From positions 1 to 8,962 of the forward strand of contig VGLL01000036.1 in assembly GCA_016866735.1 (NCBI GenBank): DNA of 8,962 nt. The letters are read 5' to 3'. Made by a program: the position numbers and the translations under genes. The notes beneath the pieces are model-generated. The model ran no database searches, had not been told where the DNA came from, and saw only the letters and a program-made list of their open reading frames with translations. The stretch is from Candidatus Shapirobacteria bacterium (GTDB lineage Bacteria > Patescibacteriota > Microgenomatia > VGLL01). This document shows, piece after piece, positions 1-7,800 of this stretch (positions are counted from its first letter, which is position 1; each line of letters begins with the position of its first letter).

Positions 1-196
1 ACTCGTTGATGAGGTAGAGCAAGAGTTAATGCGGAGGGATTCAATTGAGATTCCTTCCAGGGTTATCGGCAATGCGGTTTTAAGGAGGCTTAAAAAGTTA
101 GATAAGGTTGCTTGGCTCCGCTTTGCCAGCGTTTACTTAGAATTTGAAGATTTAACAGACTTTGAAGAAGCTATTGAAAGGATTTCCCAAAAATGA
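1..196 (+). CDS. nrdR: Transcriptional repressor NrdR, C-terminal part (5' end outside window)
   Basis: This is the last 64 codons of an open frame that enters from the left edge (first whole codon at base 2) and stops at TGA 194-196. NrdR is a nucleotide-sensing repressor of ribonucleotide reductase genes, with an N-terminal zinc ribbon and a C-terminal ATP-cone. Full proteins are about 150 residues, so roughly 90 residues, including the zinc ribbon, are missing here. The visible part is the end of the ATP-cone: EIPSRVIGNAVL, then LKKLDKVAWLRFASVYLEF, which matches the family pattern of an IGxxVxxxLxxLDxVAxxRFASVYxxF stretch. Its stop overlaps the start of the first nrdD by 4 nt (ATGA), so regulator and target appear to be co-transcribed and translationally coupled. 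By inference NrdR controls this operon, but its promoter and any NrdR boxes would lie upstream of the window. Identification is firm despite truncation. Confidence 0.9.
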   Translation, partial: LVDEVEQELMRRDSIEIPSRVIGNAVLRRLKKLDKVAWLRFASVYLEFEDLTDFEEAIERISQK

Positions 197-2088
197 TTGA
201 TGCTACTGACCTGGCCCTAAAAATTAACGGAAACGGTAATGGCGACAATAGCCTTACTTTTAGAAAAACGAAGACAGACGGCACGATTTCTATTACCACC
301 GAAGAGGCAGAAACGGTCATTGTTGGCGAAGGAAGTAAAGATGATGCGAACAAACTGAATTCTCCCGAAGCGACCGGATTTACTCTCGCTGAGTATATCA
401 AAAAAGAATACGCTCTCCACCAAGTTTTTTCCAGAGAGGTGGCTGATGCTTATCGGCGAGGCGATATTAATCTCCAAAAATTAGGCTTCATCGATCGGCC
501 TTATTGCTCTGGGCAGTCGGTTGAGTATGTTAAGAAATTTGGCCTGGAAAAGCATTCGTCGTTCGCCGCCCTTAAGCCGGCTGCCCACGCCGATGCCTTA
601 GTTGACCATCTGCACCGGATGACAATGGCCCTAAGAGCTCATTTTGGCGGAGCAGTTGGCTGGGATGCGGTTAATATGTACCTGGCGCCCTATCTTGTGG
701 GCGCCTCTGACCCAGAGATCTATCAGACTGCGCAGAAACTAATTTACAGTTTTAATGAAACAGTGGGGCCGCACGGTGCCCAGCCGGTCTTTTCCGATAT
801 TAATCTTTATTGGGAAATACCGGATCATTTTGCCAACGTGCCAGCGATTGGTCCCCGTGGGCAGTATACTGGCCGAGTTTACCAGGATTACGAAAAGGAA
901 TCCCAGGCTTTAGTTTGGCAGATTTTTAATGTCTATAAGAAAGGCGATGCCGAAGGTAAGCCATTTTTCTGGCCAAAACCCAACTTGCATATTACCAAGA
1001 AATTCTGGAAGACCAAGCGGCATGAAGAGTTTTTGGAGCATGTTAGCGAAGTGGCCGCGCAAATGGGTAACCCCTATTTTATGTTTGATCGTAATGAAAC
1101 CGCCAAGATTTCTGAGTGTTGTCGGCTCTCTTTCGAGCTTTCGAAAGAGGATTTGCAGGATGCCAAAAAACCTTGGCGGATGCGTTATGCGGCTAGTCCC
1201 TTTCTTTCGCCTAATCTGCCAAGAATTGCTTATAAAGCTCGCGGCTCAGAGAAAAAATTTTTCCGCTACTTAGATAAAGTTTTAGGCCTTCTCTTTAAGG
1301 CGCACCTGCAAAAAAGGGATTTTTTGAAAAAGGTTTTTTCCATGGGAGAAAAAGGCCCTCTGGGCATGCTGGCTTTTGTTGCCCCAGGCGAAAAGGAGCC
1401 ATATCTCCGGTTTGATAAGATGAGCTATCTGGTAGCGCTGGCCGGCGTTGATGACGCCGTTAGGTTTCATACCGGTAAAGCGATTCACGAGGCTGATGAT
1501 TCGCTGAAATTTGGCTTAAAAATCGCGGCGCATGTAAAGCAGCGCTGTCAGGAGTTTGGCCAAAAAAGCGGCCTTAAAATGGTGGTGGACCAGGCCCCTT
1601 CTGAATCCACTTGTTACCGTTTTGCTCGACTGGACTTAGAACACTTTCCGAAACAAGCAGAGAAAGTAGTTCACGGAAATTTAAAAACGGGCGAGGTTTA
1701 TTATACCAATTCTTCTCAAGTAGCGGTTGACGTGCCGCTGGATCCGCTAGAACGGATTGAGCTTGAGGGGAGATTTCATCCCTTAATGGAAGGCGGTTGC
1801 ATGACTCATATTTGGCTAGGTGAGGCTAATCCGCCCCCGGCCTCGATTGCCAATCTGATTAAAAAAACTTTCTTTGAAACCCAAAACGCGCAGATAGCCT
1901 TTTCGCCCGAGTTTACCATTTGTCAAGAATGTCACCAAACCAGTCGCGGGATTAGGCGTTCCTGTCCTCTTTGCAAGAGCCGCAAGGTTGATGCGATCAC
2001 CCGCATTACCGGTTATTACAGTTTTATTAGCGGCTGGAATAAAGGAAAAAAGGGCGAATTAAAAGATAGATACAGAAATAAGCTATGA
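193..2088 (+). CDS. nrdD: Anaerobic ribonucleoside-triphosphate reductase-like protein, divergent first copy lacking the N-terminal domain
   Basis: This is a 631-aa glycyl-radical enzyme of the class III ribonucleotide reductase family, which reduces ribonucleotides to deoxyribonucleotides in the anaerobic cytoplasm. The catalytic core is present. It has C105 (RPYCSG), a tandem Cys pair C309/C310 in the SECCRLSF finger loop (thiyl-radical site), an NLPRIA strand, the YYTNSS segment near residue 508, a four-Cys zinc site (C577, C580, C591, C594), and the glycyl-radical glycine G607 in RITGYYS, followed by WNKGKKGELKDR. Unusual points: about 65-70 N-terminal residues found in the neighbouring paralog are missing, so there is no ATP-cone-like region. 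The conserved GDIHxH motif reads GDINLQ here (N93, Q95), and the paralog's EQTPAEGTS reads DQAPSESTC. The start at 193 overlaps the nrdR stop and has GAAAGGA at 176-182 as a plausible ribosome site. It could be a specialised or partner subunit rather than an independent reductase. Family assignment is firm; activity is uncertain. Confidence 0.88.
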   Translation: MIDATDLALKINGNGNGDNSLTFRKTKTDGTISITTEEAETVIVGEGSKDDANKLNSPEATGFTLAEYIKKEYALHQVFSREVADAYRRGDINLQKLGFIDRPYCSGQSVEYVKKFGLEKHSSFAALKPAAHADALVDHLHRMTMALRAHFGGAVGWDAVNMYLAPYLVGASDPEIYQTAQKLIYSFNETVGPHGAQPVFSDINLYWEIPDHFANVPAIGPRGQYTGRVYQDYEKESQALVWQIFNVYKKGDAEGKPFFWPKPNLHITKKFWKTKRHEEFLEHVSEVAAQMGNPYFMFDRNETAKISECCRLSFELSKEDLQDAKKPWRMRYAASPFLSPNLPRIAYKARGSEKKFFRYLDKVLGLLFKAHLQKRDFLKKVFSMGEKGPLGMLAFVAPGEKEPYLRFDKMSYLVALAGVDDAVRFHTGKAIHEADDSLKFGLKIAAHVKQRCQEFGQKSGLKMVVDQAPSESTCYRFARLDLEHFPKQAEKVVHGNLKTGEVYYTNSSQVAVDVPLDPLERIELEGRFHPLMEGGCMTHIWLGEANPPPASIANLIKKTFFETQNAQIAFSPEFTICQECHQTSRGIRRSCPLCKSRKVDAITRITGYYSFISGWNKGKKGELKDRYRNKL

Positions 2089-4181
2089 ACAAAGTTAGAT
2101 TAAGAAGAAAACGGGACGAAATTTTAGACCGCGCCATGAACGTGCAACGGTCAGAGCAAATTATTGGTCAGTGGGATAGGGGTGCCATTATTCGTTCGCT
2201 CAAGAAAGAGTTGGGAGAGAAAAATGGTTTGCTTGAAGAAATTGCCGAGGCAGTAGAGCGGCAGGTTTTCAAGATGGAGCTCGGGACGATTACCGGACCA
2301 CTGGTTCGCGAGCTGGTTTGCGTCGAGCTTCTGCGGCGAGGTAAAGAGGAAGAATATCAAAGATACCGCCGACTAGGTCTGCCGATTTACGACGTGCGTA
2401 ATATCATCTTGGCTCATAACGAGGCCGTCTCTTCTAATAATCCCCATACTCCCGAGACGACAAATATGAGCCTAGCGGGTTCGATAAAGAGGGACTATGC
2501 TTTAGCGGAAATCTTTTCTTCGGAAGTAGGCAAGGCGCACCTTAAAGGGGATATTCATTTGCATAAGCTTGATTTTCCGGATCGGCCGTATTGCTGCGGC
2601 AACAGTTTAGAATATGTTAAAAAGTATGGCCTGAATCTTGCTTCTTCTCTGGCCTTAGCGAGTCCCGCAAAACACGCCGATGTCTTAATTTTACACATGA
2701 TCAAGTTTGCCTGTATGCTCCAGATTCATTTTTCGGGGGCAATTGGCTGGGAAGGGGTAAATATTTTCTTGGCACCCTTTTTAGTCGGCCTTTCTGATAA
2801 GGAGCTTTATGATCTAGCCCAGCTTTTGGTTTTCGAGTTCAATATGCAGAACGTGGCCAAAGGCGGCCAGGCCGTCTTTTCCGATATTAACCTCTATTGG
2901 GAGGTGCCCGATCATTATAAGAAGACGCCCGCGATTGGACCCGGGGGAAAATACACGGGGAAAACCTACCAGGATTACGAGAAAGAGTCGCAACGCTTCT
3001 TAATCGCGCTCATGAAAGTTTACCTTAGCGGTGACAGTTCGGGGCGGCCATTTTTCTGGCCCAAGCCGAACTTCCATATGACGGAAAAGTTTTGGCAATC
3101 GCCAGGTCACGAAGAATTTTTGGAGTTAGCCTCTGAAGTAGCCGCGGAAAAAGGGAATACCGAGTTTTTCTTTGACCGGGGAGAAACGGCGCGGATTTCT
3201 CAATGCTGTCGCCTGTCTTTCAAGCTGGATAAACAGGACTTGGCCGAGACAAAAAAGCCGGAATTGATTAGGCACGCGGCCACCTCTTGGGTAACTGTCA
3301 ATCTTCCTCGGCTTGCTTATGAAGCTAGTCATGACGAGAAAAAACTTTTTACGCTTTTAAAACAAAAGATGGATCTGGCCGCCAAAGCGCATTTGGAAAA
3401 AAGAAAGTTTATTGGAAAGCTTTTAGATTTGGGAATGACCGGATCCTTAGCCGCTCTTTGCACGCGCCAGAAAGGCGATCCCTATCCCTACTTTCGGTTT
3501 GATCGGTCGGTTGAGTTAACCACGATTTACGGCGTTAATGAGGCAGTTCAATATCATTTAGGAAAAGAGCTTCATGAGTCGGACGAGGCATTGAAATTAG
3601 GCCTAAAAATAGTTTCTTCGATGCATCTTTATGCCCGGGAGCAATCAAAGAAATTAGGAATGAGGATCTGCACCGAACAAACTCCGGCCGAAGGGACAAG
3701 TTACCGTTTAGCCAGGCTCGACTTGCAATGGTTTCCTAAAGAGGCGGGTCAGGTAGTGAAAGGTAACAGGCGTAGCGGCGCCGTTTATTACACTAACTCT
3801 TGCCAGCTGAATAATGCGATTGCCATGGATCCGATCGAAAGAATTCAAAAAGAAGGGCTTTTCCATCCGCTAATTGATGCCGGGGCAATGACCCATATCT
3901 GGTTAGGCGAACAGAAACCGGATAAGAAAGCAATTGCCAATTTAGTGAAGAAAACCTTCTTTAATACCCAAAATGAGCTAATTGCCTTTTCTCCGGAGTT
4001 TACCCTTTGCATAAAGTGCCGGCAAACCACAAGGGGGCTAGCCGATCGGTGTTCTTTTTGCCGCTCTGCGGATGTTGACCATATGACACGTGTTTCTGGA
4101 TTTTTCAGTCTCACCAGCCGCTGGAATAAGGGGAAGACGCAAGAGCTAAAAGATAGATTTAGAAATGAGGGACGATTCTAA
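2085..4181 (+). CDS. nrdD: Anaerobic ribonucleoside-triphosphate reductase (class III), second copy
   Basis: A 698-aa class III reductase with all expected core motifs: GDIHLH (H158, H160), RPYCCG (C170, C171), SQCCRLSF (C374/C375, thiyl-radical loop), TVNLPR (N406), EQTPAEGTS, YYTNSCQ (C573), zinc cysteines C642, C645, C656 and C659, and the glycyl radical glycine G672 in RVSGFFS, followed by WNKGKTQELKDR. Residues about 20-110 form a charged helical region (WDRGAIIRSLKKELG, then ITGPLVRELVCVELL) that sits where an ATP-cone or allosteric domain lies in the family; it lacks an obvious classical ATP-cone start, so nucleotide control there is uncertain. The start overlaps the stop of the first copy (ATGA), without a convincing Shine-Dalgarno sequence, so coupled re-initiation is likely. 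By eye it is identical to copy 1 at more than half of the positions in the best core segments. It is the most likely active reductase, activated by the nrdG product downstream and perhaps reduced by the adjacent redoxin. Confidence 0.93.
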   Translation: MNKVRLRRKRDEILDRAMNVQRSEQIIGQWDRGAIIRSLKKELGEKNGLLEEIAEAVERQVFKMELGTITGPLVRELVCVELLRRGKEEEYQRYRRLGLPIYDVRNIILAHNEAVSSNNPHTPETTNMSLAGSIKRDYALAEIFSSEVGKAHLKGDIHLHKLDFPDRPYCCGNSLEYVKKYGLNLASSLALASPAKHADVLILHMIKFACMLQIHFSGAIGWEGVNIFLAPFLVGLSDKELYDLAQLLVFEFNMQNVAKGGQAVFSDINLYWEVPDHYKKTPAIGPGGKYTGKTYQDYEKESQRFLIALMKVYLSGDSSGRPFFWPKPNFHMTEKFWQSPGHEEFLELASEVAAEKGNTEFFFDRGETARISQCCRLSFKLDKQDLAETKKPELIRHAATSWVTVNLPRLAYEASHDEKKLFTLLKQKMDLAAKAHLEKRKFIGKLLDLGMTGSLAALCTRQKGDPYPYFRFDRSVELTTIYGVNEAVQYHLGKELHESDEALKLGLKIVSSMHLYAREQSKKLGMRICTEQTPAEGTSYRLARLDLQWFPKEAGQVVKGNRRSGAVYYTNSCQLNNAIAMDPIERIQKEGLFHPLIDAGAMTHIWLGEQKPDKKAIANLVKKTFFNTQNELIAFSPEFTLCIKCRQTTRGLADRCSFCRSADVDHMTRVSGFFSLTSRWNKGKTQELKDRFRNEGRF

Positions 4182-4187
4182 AATTCG

Positions 4188-4319
4188 AAATCCGAAATTC
4201 GAAGTACGAAACAATATCAAAATTCAAATGTTCGAATGATCAAAGCAGTAACTTGTTTAGAATTTCGAATTTTAGCCATTTGAATTTGTTTCGAATTTCG
4301 ATATTCGATATTCGGATTT
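4188..4319. repeat. CGAA-rich imperfect inverted repeat filling the nrdD-redoxin gap
   Basis: The 144-nt gap between nrdD copy 2 and the redoxin is almost entirely repeat. A left arm (4188-4230, beginning AAATCCGAA and ending AAATTCAAATG) and a right arm (4277-4319) are 43 nt each. The reverse complement of the right arm matches the left at 31 of 43 positions, with perfect blocks of 9 and 11 nt at the ends. The 46-nt centre carries further TTCGAA palindromes (4231-4236 and around 4261-4270). Transcribed, it could fold into a long, bulged hairpin. Mosaic TTCGAA/AATTC elements like this occur in intergenic regions of several uncultivated bacterial lineages (recollection, not checked). It may be a mobile or interspersed repeat, or an RNA structure that splits expression of the operon. 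There is no coding potential and no CRISPR-type spacing. Confidence 0.75.
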
Positions 4320-4325
4320 AAAATA

Positions 4326-4694
4326 ATGATTTTAAAAGTTTTTACCCAACCAAGTTGTTCAAAATGCCCGGCGGCAAAGGCGCTAGCGCGCCAGCTAAGG
4401 ACTAAAAGCCTAAAGCTTAAAATTGAGGAGTATGATGTGACGGGCGCTGATGGCTTGGCTGAAGCGAGCTTTTATACCGTTCTTTCTACGCCAGGAATGA
4501 TCCTTTGCGATGATAACGGCAAAGAAATTAAGGGTTGGCGAGGCAAGATCCCCGGATTGGAAGAAGTAATGGTTCACCTAAAAGAAATTCTCCCTAAACC
4601 TCTTATCGGCGGTTTTCGTTTGGGTCGGGGAATGACGCCAAGGGGAATGAATAAGCTTTTAGAAAAACGTTATGGCGAAATGCTACCTCGATAG
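4326..4694 (+). CDS. Glutaredoxin/NrdH-like redoxin with CxxC active site
   Basis: A 122-aa protein with a thioredoxin fold. The first strand ILKVFTQPS is followed by the redox motif C11-S-K-C14, then a helix (AAKALARQLR), a second strand (KLKIEEYDV), and LSTPGMIL, which carries the cis-proline (P56) expected opposite the active site. GWRGKIPGLEEV resembles the end of NrdH/glutaredoxin-like domains. The core ends near residue 90; about 30 more residues (KPLIGGFRLGRGMTPRG and beyond) form a basic tail not typical of the family. The likely role is dithiol electron donor. Being next to nrdD, it is a good candidate reductant for an NrdD that uses a redoxin rather than formate, as established for some class III enzymes. 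The ATG is chosen because the protein begins directly at the first strand; no Shine-Dalgarno sequence is visible, and the start lies only 6 nt after the repeat block. It could also be a generic thioredoxin-family protein. Confidence 0.8.
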   Translation: MILKVFTQPSCSKCPAAKALARQLRTKSLKLKIEEYDVTGADGLAEASFYTVLSTPGMILCDDNGKEIKGWRGKIPGLEEVMVHLKEILPKPLIGGFRLGRGMTPRGMNKLLEKRYGEMLPR

Positions 4695-4832
4695 TAATGT
4701 TCTTGTTTATTTAAAGTTTTTGGCAATAAGCTTCTTGTCAAATTTCTGTGAACTGGTTGGTAGTTTGTAAAGTCGGCGCGCAATGAGATAGAATTAGATG
4801 ACGATTTAGAAAAGTTTCTGGGAAAAGAGTGA
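4672..4832 (+). pseudogene. Probable relic of a PIN-domain (VapC-like) gene
   Basis: An ATG at 4672, inside the 3' end of the redoxin gene in another frame, opens a reading frame beginning MAKCYLDSNVLVYLK. This matches the N-terminal strand of PIN-domain nucleases, where the Asp in the YLDSNVLVY-type motif is catalytic. The frame stops after 32 codons (TAA 4768-4770), far short of the usual 120-140 residues. A second frame, open from 4764, encodes a short acidic end (ARNEIELDDDLEKFLGKE) and stops at TGA 4830-4832, overlapping the GTG start of the restriction gene by 4 nt (GTGA). I read this as a PIN gene that lost its middle by deletion plus frameshift and left both ends. That the second piece is the true C-terminus of the same gene is inference. 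The N-terminal match is short but characteristic. Confidence 0.45.
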
Positions 4833-7800
4833 AACAAGAATTATTTCATGAATATCTTAGCCAGGTTAATCAGCGGATAATAAGAGGCGATGCCAGAGAA
4901 GAGAGTTTTTATAGCGCCTTAGAGGGGTTAATTTTTTCCTACGGTCAGGGAATAGGTAAAAAAACTGACGTCACTATTCTTCCTAAAAAAACAGAGGCTG
5001 GTCAACCTGATTTTCGGGTTTGGGACGGGCAAAGCAGGATTACTGGTTACATTGAAGCAAAGGCTCCCTCGGTTAAATTTCTTGATGAAACGGAATCTAG
5101 CGAACAACTGAAGCGCTATCTGGAGGCCTACCCGAATGTTCTCCTAACCAATTTTTTTGAATTCAGGCTTTACCGAAATGGAGTACTTTGGGATAAGCCA
5201 GTCAAAATCTCCGACTATGATCTTTCGAAAAGATTACCAGAATTTCCTATAGTTCAGCACGAAGAGAACTTAATCAGACTTTTAACCTTCTTTTTTGATT
5301 TTTCACTGCCCAGAGTAACTCACCCAAGAACTCTTGCAGAAATACTAGCCTACAAATCCGGAATTATGAGAGATTATATAGTCGTACCAACTTTAGAAGA
5401 AGATCAAAATAACTACTTTGCCTGGCTATATCAATCTTTCCAAAAACATTTGATAAAAGATTTAACTATTAGAGATTTTGCTGATCTCTTTTCCCAAACT
5501 TTTACCTACGGCCTTTTTATTGCCAAGTACCAGTACGAAGCTCAACAAACCTTATTTGGTAAAAAAGTCTCGACTCTGCCATTTACTACCAAAACTGCCT
5601 ATGATTTCATTCAGAAAAGCTTTGGGATTTTAAGGGAAGTATTTAAGGTGGTTTCAACTCAAGACATACCCGCCAGTCTCAAGGTCATTGTTGATGATAT
5701 TGTCGATATCTTGAACAACACTGATATTTATAAGCTATTAAGCACAGAAAATGGCAAAAGAGACCCTATTTTTCATTTGTATGAAACATTTTTGCTTAAG
5801 TATGACAGAGAAAGGAAGAAACGGCTTGGAGTTTTCTATACACCTTTGGAAGTTGTTTCCTATATCGTCGATTCTACTCATACCCTTCTTAAAGAAGGTG
5901 AATTATTTAATGCTTCAGATGGGCTGGCAAGCTGTAACGCAAATTCCTTAGAAAAATCAGTAACTTTACTTGATCCGGCTGTTGGCACCGGCACTTTTTA
6001 TGTAGAGGCGATAGAAAAAGCCATTGATGAAGTTAAGGAGAAATACTCAACCTCGGCCGATTACATTTCTAAATTCGTAAGAGGCCATATCTTAAACCAC
6101 TTTTTTGCTTTTGAAATTTTAATTGCTCCTTATGTAGTCAGCCATTTAAAAGTTCTGTTTTCTCTAACAAAAGAGGGTTTTGAATTTACTGATAGCGATG
6201 CTTTGAAAATATTTCTAACTAACACTTTGGAATTTCACCGCAAAGAGACAACTGGCTTTGCTGGCTTTTTTGAGCAGACTTTAGTTACCGAACAGCAAAA
6301 TGCCCTGGAAGTAAAAAACAAAACTCCGATACTGATTGTCATTGGCAACCCTCCTTATTCTGTTAGTTCGCAAAATGAGGTTGATCCGGAAACGCCTTTT
6401 GGTAAATTTTATGAAAGCTATAAAGAAAAAGTCCGCAAGGAAGAGCGCAATATTCAACCCTTATCTGATGATTATATTAAATTTTTAGCCTTTGCTCATT
6501 GGAAAGTAAAGCAATCAGGAAAGGGTATTGTAGGCATGATCACTAACAACTCATATCTTGATGGCTTGATCCATCGGGATATGCGGCAAAAACTCTTAGA
6601 AGATTTTGATTTAATTTATATTCTCAACCTTCATGGAGATGCCAAAAGACCGCAAAAAACAAAAGATGGCAAAAATGACGAAAATGTTTTTGATATCAGG
6701 CAAGGAGTTGCTATCAGTCTATTTGTAAAACCCGAAAAGCCAGCTAATAAACAAATTAGATATGCAGAACTTATTGGCCCAAGAGAAACAAAATATCAGT
6801 TTTTAGAATCCCACAATGTCAAAGACACCAGTTGGCAAGAATTAACTCCCAAAGCTCCCTATTGGTTTTTGGTAAAAAGAGATTTCGGAGAAGAAAGTAA
6901 GTATTCTAAGTTCTTTAAGGTAGCAAATATTTTTTATAAAAATTCCTATGGTGTAAAAACAGGGAAAGATGATTTGCTTGTTGATTCGTCAAAACCTCAA
7001 TTACTATCAAGACTTGATTATAGCGATAAGGCTTTATTTAAAATAACCTTATCCCAAAAAATAGACGAAGAAACAACTGAAAAATGGATAAAAGAAATAG
7101 ATAAAAAAAAGGATCAATTATCCGAGCAAATTGTTGATTACGACTATAGACCTTTTGATATCAGGGTTACTATTTTCAATGACAAGATTCTTCAAAGAGC
7201 TAGATATCAGTCTATGAGACATATGTCTTACCAAAATACAGGTTTAGTACTAGGTAGAGCAGGGCAAGTTAATAGGCCCGGTTTAATTTGGGACTTAGCA
7301 TTTATTACAAAAAACGTGATAGACCTAAATATGTTTTATAGAGGAGGGATATATGTTTTTCCGCTTTGGTTATATGGAGTAGACAAAAAAGATAGGTCTC
7401 AGCAAAATCTTCTGGATAATTCTCAAGCAAGTTCAGAGAGAACCTCAAATATTAAGCAAGACTTCATTAAATTATTGTCTTCAACATATGAGATGACAAT
7501 ATCATCAGAAGAAATATTTTATTACATTTATGCGGTTTTATATTCTAACCTCTATCGCAAAAAGTATGAGGAGTTTTTAAAGATTGATTTTCCTAAAATT
7601 CCTTTTACCAGCGACTATAAACTATTTAAGCATGTTTTAGAATTAGGAAAAGAGCTGGGAAGACTTCATTTACTTGAAAGTCCGCTTCTGAACAAAACTT
7701 CCTCGAGGTTTGAGAGTAAGAATGGTGCTGAAACTGAAAACCCTCGCTACAACGAAAAAGAAGAAAAACTTTATATCAATAAAAATCAATACTTTACCAA

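Noticed and set aside
929..1273. Smaller open frames overlapping the reductase and restriction genes on both strands
   Set aside because: They lie within strongly conserved coding sequence in other frames and their translations resemble no protein family, so they are shadow frames.
193..4181. The two nrdD frames as one gene split by a frameshift
   Set aside because: Each carries its own complete set of core motifs, from the RPYC segment through to the zinc cysteines and the glycyl-radical glycine, so they are full paralogs.
4182..4325. CRISPR array
   Set aside because: The repeats are short, inverted and unevenly spaced; there are no unique spacers of constant length and no cas gene.
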